From contig JAISUM010000080.1 of assembly GCA_031272095.1 (NCBI GenBank), forward strand, positions 1 through 55,899: a stretch of 55,899 bases of DNA, written 5' to 3'. The stretch's first letter is position 1; each line of letters opens with the position of its first letter. Both the position numbers and the translations under genes were made by a program. The notes below the pieces were generated by a model. It did not search any database. It worked only from the letters and a program-made list of their open reading frames with translations, and was not told the origin of the DNA. Of this stretch, positions 34,517 to 42,533 are shown piece by piece. This DNA is from Candidatus Symbiothrix sp. (GTDB lineage Bacteria; Bacteroidota; Bacteroidia; Bacteroidales; Azobacteroidaceae).

Positions 34517-35421
34517 TGTTTTTGACTGCGTAAAAAGTTTCGGCACATAGCTTCGTGTTTGTGCATTGCCAACCAAAGCACGATGTTCAAGACGACGATT
34601 TCGTAGAGCAAATAAGCCCAGACATAGCCGGTCAAAAGCACAATAAACAGCACAATAGAGCGTCCGTTAAAGGTCAGCAAATCAATGGTTGGCATAATGC
34701 TGCGGCTGCCTTTGCGCAGTTGCAGGCGTAACTCTTCGGGAATATCGGCGCCGAATTTTGTCCGCAACCAACCGAGCAAACTTTGCAGGTGTGGCGTTGC
34801 TTTGACTTGCAACAGTGTGTACCAGACATACAAAAAATAGAACATTTTTGAAACACCGTAGGGCATTTCGCTGTGTTTTGCTTTCACCTGTTCGGGCGTT
34901 TCAAATTCGGCGCCTTTCGCCGGACTGATAAAAAACAGATGCAGCGTTTTGTAGTAGTCTGTGATGTTGGATTGCAAGAGGTTAGACAAGCCGGCAGCTA
35001 TTGCCATCGCGAAAAACCATCCGGTGTGTCCGCCGTATTGGTGTGAAAGTCGCAAAGCCAAAGAGATATAAATTGCCAAAAACCAGAAATCGCCTGCCAA
35101 ACCGTCTAAAATGCGTCCGATAGCTGATTTGATGCCGGTCAAACGCGCCAACTGTCCATCAACGCAGTCTAAAATATTCGCCGAGATAAGCAAGACAATC
35201 CCAATCATATTGTACCAGACGGATTGACTTCCGAAGAGGATGCCTGCCGCTACGCCCACAAAAATAGATATAATTGTGATCGCATTCGGCGTGATGCCTG
35301 TAGGCGTCAATAACACGGCGAGGCGAAATCCCAATGGGCGGTAGAATATTCGGTCGATCCGGTTTTCTGTTTCTATCGACTTCAACGAAGCCTCGTACTT
35401 TTGTTTTTGTTCATCTTTCAT
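34513..35421 (-). CDS. CDP-alcohol phosphatidyltransferase family protein
   Basis: This 302-residue membrane protein joins a CDP-linked group to an alcohol. The family motif is present: DCVDGQLAR then an 8-residue spacer, GRILDGLAGD. In the usual motif the last two aspartates are 3 residues apart; here they are 4 apart (D-GLAG-D), which deserves notice. At least five membrane helices are visible. Neighbours are a cytidylyltransferase and a short-chain reductase, so the trio may make a CDP-activated polyol and transfer it to, or from, lipid. Exact product is unknown. Confidence 0.85.
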   Translation of the reverse strand: MKDEQKQKYEASLKSIETENRIDRIFYRPLGFRLAVLLTPTGITPNAITIISIFVGVAAGILFGSQSVWYNMIGIVLLISANILDCVDGQLARLTGIKSAIGRILDGLAGDFWFLAIYISLALRLSHQYGGHTGWFFAMAIAAGLSNLLQSNITDYYKTLHLFFISPAKGAEFETPEQVKAKHSEMPYGVSKMFYFLYVWYTLLQVKATPHLQSLLGWLRTKFGADIPEELRLQLRKGSRSIMPTIDLLTFNGRSIVLFIVLLTGYVWAYLLYEIVVLNIVLWLAMHKHEAMCRNFLRSQKQ

Positions 35422-35429
35422 TTTTATGA

Positions 35430-36158
35430 TTATTTATAAGCGTATCCTCCGCTGACCACTACGATTTCGCCATTGAAATAGTTGTTTTCTATCAGCATTT
35501 TATAGACGGACGCCAGTTCATCGGGGTCGCAAAAACGCTTGACGGCAATTTTATTTTCAATATTACGGCGAATTTCTGCGGGTTTATTTTTTTGCCATTC
35601 CGTATCGACAAATCCGGGCGCAACGGCATTGACTCGTAATTGGTAGGGTTCTAAAAACTTCACTAAATTTTTCACCAAAGCATGGACGGCGCTTTTTGTT
35701 ACGCCATAAGACAGCGACACCGAATGGGGCTCTATGCCCATCAGTGAGCCGGTAAAAATCACGCTACCGCCAGCCTGTATGCGACCGATGATGCGCTGCA
35801 AGAGGAATACCGGAAAATGCACATTGGCGAAAAAAACCCGTTCCCAATCGGCAAAGGCGATGTTTTCAAAGGCGTCGCGACAAGTGATTCCTGCGTTGAA
35901 TATCAAGGTGTTCAGGCGGATGTTTTGTTCCGACAAGAATTGCGCTATACGGTCAATAGATGAGGCTTGCGTGATGTCTGCCTGCAAAAGACGGATCTGT
36001 TTGCCATAACGCCGATGAAAATCAGCTGCGACTGTTTCGGCGGTGCGTGTATCGGACGAATACGTCAAAATCAGATCATAACCTGCCTGCGCCAAACATT
36101 CGGCGACTGCTTTTCCGATGCCTTTCGTTCCTCCGGTGATCAGTGCAACTTTGTTCAT
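35430..36158 (-). CDS. Short-chain dehydrogenase/reductase (FabG-like)
   Basis: This 242-residue cytosolic oxidoreductase has the Rossmann glycine motif TGGTKGIG at residue 8, the NAG motif (IFNAGIT), the catalytic serine in TGSLMG, and the YxxxK pair (YGVTK) near 150. The NADP-favouring pattern follows. The overall layout is FabG/SDR classical. Substrate is unknown, but its place between the cytidylyltransferase and CDP-alcohol transferase genes suggests reduction of a sugar or polyol precursor rather than a fatty-acid step. Spacing is 3 bp to the upstream gene and 8 bp to the next. Confidence 0.85.
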   Translation of the reverse strand: MNKVALITGGTKGIGKAVAECLAQAGYDLILTYSSDTRTAETVAADFHRRYGKQIRLLQADITQASSIDRIAQFLSEQNIRLNTLIFNAGITCRDAFENIAFADWERVFFANVHFPVFLLQRIIGRIQAGGSVIFTGSLMGIEPHSVSLSYGVTKSAVHALVKNLVKFLEPYQLRVNAVAPGFVDTEWQKNKPAEIRRNIENKIAVKRFCDPDELASVYKMLIENNYFNGEIVVVSGGYAYK

Positions 36159-36161
36159 GTC

Positions 36162-36620
36162 TTATGATTGTTGTATGTTTTCCGGCTTTGCCTGACGCTG
36201 AGAGTCGAGCGTTGAGGCATAGCTGTCGTGGATGGTCTTTTTCAGATTGGAGGTTGAAATCCCCATTCCGTAAGGGAAATAGAACACTTGCACGCCCAAA
36301 TCTTTCAGGTAATCATACTTGCCATACCAGTCGTCGCCTACCACAAATGCGTCGATGTTTAATTTTTTGACGATTTCCGTATGGTCTAATGTGTGTTGTG
36401 GAATCACAATATCCGGCGTTTTGAGCGCTTCCAAAATCAATAAGCGTTCATTGAACGGAATGATGGGCGGTGCTTTATAGGACGAAACCAACTCGTCGGT
36501 ACTCACCCCGACTATCAAAATATCCGCTAAAGAACGGGCATAATTAATCATTCTCAGATGATTGTAATGGAACATATCGAATGTTCCTGACGTATAAACA
36601 ATCGTTTTATCTTTAAACAT
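36162..36620 (-). CDS. Glycerol-3-phosphate cytidylyltransferase-like protein (TagD type)
   Basis: This 152-residue nucleotidyltransferase has GTFDMFHYNH (residues 12-21), the form of the catalytic HxGH motif with Asn in place of Gly, and GISTSNLKK near the C-terminus, which matches the R-T-x-G-I-S-T-T family motif in part. It would form a CDP- (or ADP-) activated alcohol phosphate. I chose ATG 36620 because it follows a strong AAGGAG and lies 26 bp after the -7 box; an upstream start at 36647 lies in the box. First gene of the five-gene operon ending at 32474. Confidence 0.82.
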   Translation of the reverse strand: MFKDKTIVYTSGTFDMFHYNHLRMINYARSLADILIVGVSTDELVSSYKAPPIIPFNERLLILEALKTPDIVIPQHTLDHTEIVKKLNIDAFVVGDDWYGKYDYLKDLGVQVFYFPYGMGISTSNLKKTIHDSYASTLDSQRQAKPENIQQS

Positions 36621-36646
36621 ATCGCTCCTTTGTAGTTTATAAAGCA

Positions 36647-36654
36647 CAAAAGTA
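36647..36654 (-). promoter_or_regulatory. -7 box of the cytidylyltransferase operon
   Basis: On the minus strand the bases are TACTTTTG. AAGGAG, a good ribosome binding site, follows before the ATG at 36620. No clear -33 box. Confidence 0.6.
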
Positions 36655-36704
36655 CAAAAAATTTGGACACATTGATTAATTCCAAGTTTTTTTGCAAAGA
36701 AATT

Positions 36705-38057
36705 TCACTGAATATCGTTTTTTTCGCCGATTAACGAACAAATACAGACCTTTTTCGTTGTTGTGGTCAGTCGGTAACGCTGGTCGATTCGCTGTCCGAC
36801 GATCCAAACGATTTCGTCGCCCGAACACAGCAACCACGTCTGCGCTTTTTCTGCCTGACCGAATTTGTTGTTATTGAAAAAGTCGCTGATTTTTTGAAAG
36901 CGGTTCATTCCGAAAGGCATAAACCGGTCGCCACGCTGCCAGCGGCGCAAAGTGAGCGGAAACTGCAATTTGTCGGCGTCTAAATAAGCCCATCGCGGAT
37001 CGGGCAAAATTTTAGGCTGCTGGTCGGTATGTTGTATTTGCATCTTGAAAGGCTCGTGAATGGCGCTGCAATCCTGCGCAATCCGATAAGATTTGGCATT
37101 GGTTGTGGTGAGCGGCGACAGCACAAAACAGTCGCGTTCTCGCGTCAAACAATGACCGGACGAGTAAAAACGTTTGCCTGAATGACTGTCTATCGACATG
37201 GCAATATCAAGAATGCGCGGGCGTTCAAAGCCGTATTGTTTCAGCACTTCAAACAGCAGCGATTCGGGCGACGGCAATGTTTTCAGTTGGGCAATATTTA
37301 TTTTTAAGCCGTCGTCGGTGGGAGTAAGCACCTGATTTGAAGCTGTTTCGATATGCCGGTCATAGACACGGGCGACTTCCTGCAAATGTTGCATTGTCGT
37401 GAGAATGGCGCTGTCGGCAGCCGGATTCAAGGCTCGCAACTGCGGCAATAAAGTCAAACGAATTTTATTTCGCAGGTAGTTGTCCTGCAAATTACTCGAA
37501 TCGGTTACGAAGGGCAACTGTCGGAAGTGCGCATACTGCAAAATTTCTTCTTTTGACAGGCACAAGAGCGGACGGACGACGGCGCCGTTGCGCACAGGGA
37601 TGCCGGTCAAACCCCGAAGACCGGAAGCGCGGAGCAGATTCAACAGAAAAGTTTCGATATTGTCGGCTTGGTGGTGGGCGACTGCAACAAGGGCATTTTG
37701 TTCGATGCGCAACTGTTCAAACCACGCATAACGCAGTTCCCGCGCCGCCATTTCGATAGAGATAGCGCGTTGAGCGGCAATCGTTGGCGTATCAAAATCC
37801 TGTTTGAAAAACGGGATATGATGCCTTTGTGCAAATGTTTGTGCTGCTTGTTCGTCCCGCAACGATTCGGCGCCGCGCAGATGAAAATTGCAATGCGCCG
37901 CCACACAATCGTAATCTAATTGCAATAAAATATCGGATAAAACGACCGAATCGGCGCCGCCACTCAATCCGATGACGATGCGACTACCGTCGGGCAACAA
38001 GTCATTTTTAGCAATAAACTGCCTGACTTTACGGATTATGTAACCGGCTGATCCCAT
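36705..38057 (-). CDS. tilS: tRNA(Ile)-lysidine synthase
   Basis: TilS makes lysidine at C34 of the minor tRNA-Ile so that it reads AUA, an essential step. The 450-residue protein has the PP-loop SGGADS (about 31-36), HCNFHLRG (about 56), AHHQADNIETFLLNL, and a C-terminal domain with LRRWQRGDRFMPFGM. Layout and length are as expected. Its start overlaps the PAP2 gene by 22 bp, and it lies at the end of the yebC operon. Confidence 0.95.
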   Translation of the reverse strand: MGSAGYIIRKVRQFIAKNDLLPDGSRIVIGLSGGADSVVLSDILLQLDYDCVAAHCNFHLRGAESLRDEQAAQTFAQRHHIPFFKQDFDTPTIAAQRAISIEMAARELRYAWFEQLRIEQNALVAVAHHQADNIETFLLNLLRASGLRGLTGIPVRNGAVVRPLLCLSKEEILQYAHFRQLPFVTDSSNLQDNYLRNKIRLTLLPQLRALNPAADSAILTTMQHLQEVARVYDRHIETASNQVLTPTDDGLKINIAQLKTLPSPESLLFEVLKQYGFERPRILDIAMSIDSHSGKRFYSSGHCLTRERDCFVLSPLTTTNAKSYRIAQDCSAIHEPFKMQIQHTDQQPKILPDPRWAYLDADKLQFPLTLRRWQRGDRFMPFGMNRFQKISDFFNNNKFGQAEKAQTWLLCSGDEIVWIVGQRIDQRYRLTTTTKKVCICSLIGEKNDIQ

Positions 38058-38662
38058 TTTTCAGGGTAATAAATATAGATCAGAGAAGTTACGATCACGC
38101 CGATCAGCATACCGGCAAACACATCGGTAATAAAGTGTTGCGACATATATAATCGTCCGTAGCTGACGGCAAATGCCAAGAGTGCAAACACCCAATGGAG
38201 TTTTTTGTTGGTACCGGTCAGCGCAAAAAAAGTAGCGATGGCAAATGAAGCCGCCGTGTGTCCCGACGGGAAGCTTTCGGTTGTCAGTTGTTTGACGCCA
38301 AGCAGTCGCAGGGTGCCTTCTTCAAAGTACAAGGTCGGACGAATCGAACCCGGAAACAGGATATGTTTGGTGAATTGGGTGATCAGCATCACTGCCATAA
38401 AACAGACAGTTGCTTTCAACGCCGGTCGAAAACCTTGCTCTATCCATAAAAATACGACTACCACGATCGAGAAAAAGGTGGATCCGATAGCATTGACGTC
38501 TAAAACGGATTCGTCGATGAACGAACTCCAATGCGTATTGACCCACAGCGTAACATTTGCTTTGTTCGACAACAGCAGGGCACTTCCTTCTATCAAGGTC
38601 AGCACGGCAACCGTCAGGTAAAAATATTTATTTTTTGACAGGATTTTGATGAGAGATTTCAT
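38036..38662 (-). CDS. PAP2 superfamily membrane phosphatase
   Basis: This 208-residue membrane protein has about six helices and the three PAP2 motifs: KHILFPGSIRP (KxxxxxxRP), PSGHTA, and GRLYMSQHFITDV (the SRxxxxxHxxxD motif with G in place of S). It would dephosphorylate a lipid phosphate or undecaprenyl pyrophosphate outside the membrane. It overlaps tilS by 22 bp and follows the yebC gene by 13 bp. The precise substrate is not readable from the sequence. Confidence 0.87.
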   Translation of the reverse strand: MKSLIKILSKNKYFYLTVAVLTLIEGSALLLSNKANVTLWVNTHWSSFIDESVLDVNAIGSTFFSIVVVVFLWIEQGFRPALKATVCFMAVMLITQFTKHILFPGSIRPTLYFEEGTLRLLGVKQLTTESFPSGHTAASFAIATFFALTGTNKKLHWVFALLAFAVSYGRLYMSQHFITDVFAGMLIGVIVTSLIYIYYPEKWDQPVT

Positions 38663-38675
38663 GCTTCGCCTCCGA

Positions 38676-39392
38676 CTATTTCATGTTGTGAAATACGTTT
38701 TGAACGTCTTCGTCTTCTTCAAATTTCTCTAAAAGTTTTTCTAATGTGGCGCGTTGCTCGTCGCTGACTTCTTTATAATCGTTGGGGATCCACTCAAATT
38801 CGGCGCTATGGATTTCGTAGCCGTTGCTTTCCAAATATTTCTGGATTGCCGAATTGGATTGAAAATCACCATAGAGCAGGATAACATTTTCTTCTTCGTC
38901 GTATTCGATTTCATCTACGCCATAGTCAATCAGTTCGAGTTCGAGTTCTTCCATATCCATTCCTTCTTTTGGCGTAATTTTAAAAACGCATTTGTGGTCA
39001 AAAAGAAATTGCAGGCTGCCGGAGGTGCCGAGTGAGCCGCCGTATTTGTTGAAATAGCTGCGCACATTGGCGACTGTTCGCATGTTGTTGTCGGTTGCTG
39101 TTTCGACCAAAATGGCGATGCCAAACGGTCCGTAACCTTCATAAATGATCTCTTTGTAGTCGGCAGCGTCTTTTTCGGTAGCGCGTTTGATGGCTCTATC
39201 TACGTTGTCTTTGGGCATGTTTTCTTTTTTCGACTGTTGCACCAACATCCGCAAACGGGGATTCAAATCGGGATCGGAGCCGCCTTCTTTGACGGCGATC
39301 GTGATCTGTTTGCCAAGTTTGGTGAAAACGCGAGCCATATTGCCCCATCTTTTCAGTTTTGTCGCTTTACGATATTCAAAAGCTCTTCCCAT
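38676..39392 (-). CDS. yebC: YebC/PmpR family transcriptional regulator
   Basis: This 238-residue protein is of the TACO1/YebC family, now associated with translation of difficult sequences and with transcription control in some bacteria. The start MGRAFEYRKATKLKRWG is a close form of the family N-terminus, followed by KLGKQITIAVKEGGSDP, NMPKDNVDRAIKRA, IYEGYGPFGIAILVE and GGSLGTSGSLQFLF. The earlier in-frame Met at 39431 was rejected because the family starts at MGRAFE. It heads the operon yebC-PAP2-tilS. Confidence 0.95.
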   Translation of the reverse strand: MGRAFEYRKATKLKRWGNMARVFTKLGKQITIAVKEGGSDPDLNPRLRMLVQQSKKENMPKDNVDRAIKRATEKDAADYKEIIYEGYGPFGIAILVETATDNNMRTVANVRSYFNKYGGSLGTSGSLQFLFDHKCVFKITPKEGMDMEELELELIDYGVDEIEYDEEENVILLYGDFQSNSAIQKYLESNGYEIHSAEFEWIPNDYKEVSDEQRATLEKLLEKFEEDEDVQNVFHNMK

Positions 39393-39447
39393 TGTATTTT
39401 TATTTTTTGATGATAATTTTTTTCTGTCCAATGTTTAAAGACGGATG

Positions 39448-39478
39448 CAAAATTACATGAAAATTTTGGATTTACAAA
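39448..39478 (-). promoter_or_regulatory. Promoter of the yebC operon
   Basis: On the minus strand TTTG (39475-39478) and TAATTTTG (39448-39455) are spaced by 19 bp, 56 bp before the ATG at 39392. It agrees well with the phylum consensus. Confidence 0.72.
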
Positions 39479-39546
39479 ACGGAGTGCAAGGCATCGCGTT
39501 TTTTTAAGCGTAAAGAACACCAAGTGATACATAGGCTTGCGTCAAA

Positions 39547-39576
39547 CACAGCGGTAAAAACACTTTTACCGCTGTG
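39547..39576 (-). terminator. Perfect 13-bp hairpin after the toxin-antitoxin genes
   Basis: CACAGCGGTAAAA (39547-39559) is a perfect complement of TTTTACCGCTGTG (39564-39576) with a 4-base loop. It lies 7 bp past the toxin stop, on the strand where the toxin is read, and just before the yebC promoter region. The T tract after it is poor (TTTGACG), so the terminator is plausible but not textbook. Confidence 0.55.
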
Positions 39577-39583
39577 AGTTTAA

Positions 39584-39922
39584 TCATATACATTGGCAAA
39601 ACATCTCGTTAATTGTATTTTGTAAAACTATGATTTCATCCTGCGACAAATGTCCCAAAGATTTATTTGTGTTCAAACGTTGTTTATCTACTGTTCTGAT
39701 TTGGTCAACCGCCAATTCGCCCTGTTTTCCGGCAACTTCGCATCGCACACGAAACGGATAGCCGCGCAGAGTAGAAGTCAGCGGGATTATCACAACGGTA
39801 TTCAAATGATTGTTCAATTCGTTGGGACTGACAACGACACAAGGGCGAGTTTTTGCAATCTCACTTCCCTGTGTAGGGTCTAATGTAACCCAATAAACGG
39901 TATGTTGCGTTATTCGTCCCAC
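39584..39922 (-). CDS. MazF/PemK family endoribonuclease toxin
   Basis: This is a 112-residue MazF-like toxin that would cleave mRNA: VYWVTLDPTQGSEIAKTRPCVVVSP is the core signature, followed by VVIIPLTST, GELAVDQIRTVDKQRL and the C-terminal helix. The frame has no ATG at the right place. GTG at 39922 (or GTG at 39928) is the only reasonable start and overlaps the antitoxin by 13 bp. An ATG far upstream at 40096 would add 58 residues in another gene's frame and is rejected. It should be held inactive by the partner. Confidence 0.87.
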   Translation of the reverse strand: MGRITQHTVYWVTLDPTQGSEIAKTRPCVVVSPNELNNHLNTVVIIPLTSTLRGYPFRVRCEVAGKQGELAVDQIRTVDKQRLNTNKSLGHLSQDEIIVLQNTINEMFCQCI

Positions 39923-40185
39923 GTCCACCAATCTGTATTTTCTTCGGTTAAAGTGTCGTCCAACAATAACTTGTCGTCGCCTTTTGCGTGCATTTCCCGC
40001 GCCGCAATATCCCAACCCTGACGGATTTGTTGTTGAGGATTGGGTTCTGCTGTAACTGCCGGAAAAACAATCACTTCTATTTTGTGGCCGTACCATTCAC
40101 TCGGTATGGTAACAAAATTATCATGCTCGTTGGGCGTGAAAACTTGCCTATACATGGATCTCGTATGTCTAAATTTAGTTTCCAT
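39910..40185 (-). CDS. MazE-like antitoxin
   Basis: This 91-residue protein has an AbrB/MazE-like N-terminal strand region (VFTPNEHDNFVTIPSEWYGHKIEVIVFP), then an acidic disordered tail (DDKLLLDDTLTEENTDWWTWDE) that would wrap the toxin. It precedes and overlaps the toxin, the normal order. The complex likely represses its own promoter at 40224; no clear operator was identified. Confidence 0.8.
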   Translation of the reverse strand: METKFRHTRSMYRQVFTPNEHDNFVTIPSEWYGHKIEVIVFPAVTAEPNPQQQIRQGWDIAAREMHAKGDDKLLLDDTLTEENTDWWTWDE

Positions 40186-40223
40186 ATTTATTTTCTGTCA
40201 GTTACAACTTTTAAATTTGACTG

Positions 40224-40231
40224 CAAAGATA
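40224..40231 (-). promoter_or_regulatory. -7 box of the toxin-antitoxin operon
   Basis: On the minus strand TATCTTTG, 38 bp before the antitoxin ATG. No good -33 box at 19-21 bp spacing. Confidence 0.6.
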
Positions 40232-40273
40232 CAACTATTTTTCTAATTCTCACTTCTTTCCTCAAAAAATTTG

Positions 40274-40366
40274 TTATTCAAAAGCAAAACACAACAACGG
40301 TGAGTCGGATCCGCCGATAAGGCAAGCTATTCTTTTGCCACAGCCTTTGGGATTGTAATCGCTCAT
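40274..40366 (-). CDS. Possible 30-residue open frame downstream of the glycosyltransferases
   Basis: A frame MSDYNPKGCGKRIAC... ends in SPLLCFAFE before TAA. It begins 30 bp after the last glycosyltransferase stop. Three cysteines and no low complexity make it look less random than AT-rich spacer, but no ribosome binding site is seen, and it may be part of a noncoding or decayed sequence. Not recognised. Confidence 0.25.
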   Translation of the reverse strand: MSDYNPKGCGKRIACLIGGSDSPLLCFAFE

Positions 40367-40396
40367 GTTTTCGGTTTGATTTGTAGCGTTGGTTTT

Positions 40397-41479
40397 TCAC
40401 GCCATCAGTAGCAGCTGTTCGGCGGCATAAACAGTTGTCAGTTTGGCGCGGTAGTCAATGCAGTTTTTTACATAAAAAGCATTATTGTTGACCATCGTTT
40501 GCAAGTCGGTTTCGTTCCAGTCGGATTTGGCGATACCGAGTTGGTAGCGGTTGACTGTTGTTGCCGTACATGGCACGAGATTCATCACCAAAGGTGTGCC
40601 GCAGACAATAGATTCGGGAACGGTAACCATATTTAGATCCCGTTTTGTATCGATGAGCATCGCCATAGAAGTGGCAAGCAGGCTGTTCAGTTCGGCATGT
40701 GGCTTAAAACCAACGAATTCGACGTGCTGCTCAATGCCGAGATTTGCCGTCTGCTGTTTCAGCGCTGTTTCTAACTCGCCTGTCCCTGCAATGATCAATT
40801 TGAAGTCGTTGTTGTGTCGGACAAAACGCGCAAACTTGCTGATAATACTGCCGATATTTTTCCGTTCGATGAGTTGGCTGACAACGATAAACTGCCGCTT
40901 TTTTTCTGCCGAATAGAAAAACTTGTTGGCATTGATGCCATGTTCCACCGTTTGAGGTGCGACATTGTGCAAGTAATTTGAAATAAAGCGTTTAGCCTCT
41001 TCCGACCGTGCTACAATTCGCGTTTTTCCGAAAAACAATCGTGCTATAATGTTGTGCCACAGGCGAGATGGGAGTTGATAAAATTTTCTTTGATGGAAGG
41101 CGAGTTCCTGCCAAATCAGCGTTTTTTCAGGTGCTTGAATTGCGGCGAAGAGAGATGGAAAGGCAACCACCTCGCTCGAAATAATTAAATCGAAACTTGC
41201 CTTGTGGCGCCGTAAAAACCCCCACAGTTGGGGCTGAAACGGCAAGACGGACAGCAGAAATATTTTTTTCATAGTCGAAGGAAGAAATACGACTTCGACC
41301 TCATAGTCTTCCTGCGCGACAGGCGCATATTCGGTAGCGGCAACCAGCGTAACACGATGTCCCAACTCCTTGAATCCGAGTGCCAAATTGTAGATCATAC
41401 AATCCTTGATGCTCGTTGCCGCAGGAATCCGGTTATTATCCGCTGTGCGCAGTATGGAATTAAGAAGGAGTATGTTCAT
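40397..41479 (-). CDS. Glycosyltransferase, GT-B fold (GT4-like)
   Basis: This 360-residue cytosolic enzyme has the two-domain GT-B pattern: N-terminal LLNSILRTADNNRIPAATSIKDC and LGFKELGHRVTLVAA, C-terminal FIVVSQLIERKNIGSIISKFA and IIAGTGELETALKQQ, with VPESIVCGTPLVMN as the E-x7-E-type nucleotide-binding segment. It likely transfers a sugar to a surface glycan. It is the last gene of the prs-glycosyltransferase operon and overlaps the upstream gene by 20 bp. Confidence 0.85.
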   Translation of the reverse strand: MNILLLNSILRTADNNRIPAATSIKDCMIYNLALGFKELGHRVTLVAATEYAPVAQEDYEVEVVFLPSTMKKIFLLSVLPFQPQLWGFLRRHKASFDLIISSEVVAFPSLFAAIQAPEKTLIWQELAFHQRKFYQLPSRLWHNIIARLFFGKTRIVARSEEAKRFISNYLHNVAPQTVEHGINANKFFYSAEKKRQFIVVSQLIERKNIGSIISKFARFVRHNNDFKLIIAGTGELETALKQQTANLGIEQHVEFVGFKPHAELNSLLATSMAMLIDTKRDLNMVTVPESIVCGTPLVMNLVPCTATTVNRYQLGIAKSDWNETDLQTMVNNNAFYVKNCIDYRAKLTTVYAAEQLLLMA

Positions 41480-42533
41480 AGGTTTTGTTCGTGATTTGCT
41501 TATAAATATTCTGATAATTTTTCACTGTTTGCGAAATATCAAAATTTTCTGTGACATAATGACAGGCTTTCTCTGCCCATTTTTCGCGCTGTTCGGGGGG
41601 TTGCATCATTATTTCATAGATTTTTGCCGCATAATCGTTAACGTTTTCGCTCGTAAAAACAGCCGCCATTTCGCCGTTTTTCGCGATACTTGTCATTCCG
41701 TCGATATTGGAACATAACACCGGCGTCATGGCACTCATAGCTTCCACTATCGTTAATCCGAAACCTTCCCACAGCGACGGTTGCACCAGCAAATCGTAAT
41801 CCGTCAGATGCTCTCGGATATAGTCCTTGCTGCGAGCGCCCAAAAAAGAAACATATTCGCTGATGTTGAGTTGCTCGGCTAATTGTTTCAAATACGGTTC
41901 CGATTCTCCGGCGCCTATCATATCAAGGTGTATATTTTTGCAATGATATCGATTGACTATCAAGTAAATAGCTTGCAAGGAAAGATGTTGCCCTTTATGA
42001 ATATGCCGTAACCTTCCAATTTGAACTATGCTGAAAATTTTGTTTTTCTTGTGTTGTTGTCGCCGAAATAAAGCAATATCCACTCCGTTGTTAATGACCG
42101 GAGAAATGATGCCTGATTGTTGCCGGATACTATCTCGGACGGCATCCGAGATGGAAAAAAGATAATTATATTTGCGGAGATCTGTCACATCCTGCTTTAC
42201 GTCATGAACTGTCAGGCATAAGTTCTTTTTCAGCACTCGCATCGGCAGGTATCTGATAATATTATCCTGATGAAAATGGAGAATATTGGCGTCGGAAAAA
42301 GCGATGAACACATTCAATTTCAACAGATAATACGGATTTTTGCTTTTTAAAGGTCGCCGAATAAGCCTGATTTTGATTTTTTTGTTCAATTGTGCTAACA
42401 AGTCAGGTGCTATATTGTCGTTGATAATTAATATTTCCACCTCATTATCAGCGCATTGGCGATTGGCAATATCAATCAGCATGGTTTCTGCGCCGCCATA
42501 GGTAAAACTCCAAAGGACGTGTGTGATTTTCAT
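41460..42533 (-). CDS. Glycosyltransferase family 4
   Basis: This 357-residue GT-B enzyme has the GGAETMLIDIANRQ start, NNGVDIALFRRQ, VQIGRLRHIHKGQHL, and the C-terminal VQPSLWEGFGLTIVEAMSAMTPVL, a clear E-x7-E glycosyltransferase 4 motif. It adds a sugar to lipid-linked glycan or O-antigen-like polymer. Its start overlaps the upstream gene's stop by 4 bp. Confidence 0.9.
   Translation of the reverse strand: MKITHVLWSFTYGGAETMLIDIANRQCADNEVEILIINDNIAPDLLAQLNKKIKIRLIRRPLKSKNPYYLLKLNVFIAFSDANILHFHQDNIIRYLPMRVLKKNLCLTVHDVKQDVTDLRKYNYLFSISDAVRDSIRQQSGIISPVINNGVDIALFRRQQHKKNKIFSIVQIGRLRHIHKGQHLSLQAIYLIVNRYHCKNIHLDMIGAGESEPYLKQLAEQLNISEYVSFLGARSKDYIREHLTDYDLLVQPSLWEGFGLTIVEAMSAMTPVLCSNIDGMTSIAKNGEMAAVFTSENVNDYAAKIYEIMMQPPEQREKWAEKACHYVTENFDISQTVKNYQNIYKQITNKTYEHTPS

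Noticed and set aside
34516..34576. Longer N-terminus for the PD40 protein from 34576
   Set aside because: It would place 20 polar residues before the signal peptide and run into the previous gene; the ATGA overlap start fits better.
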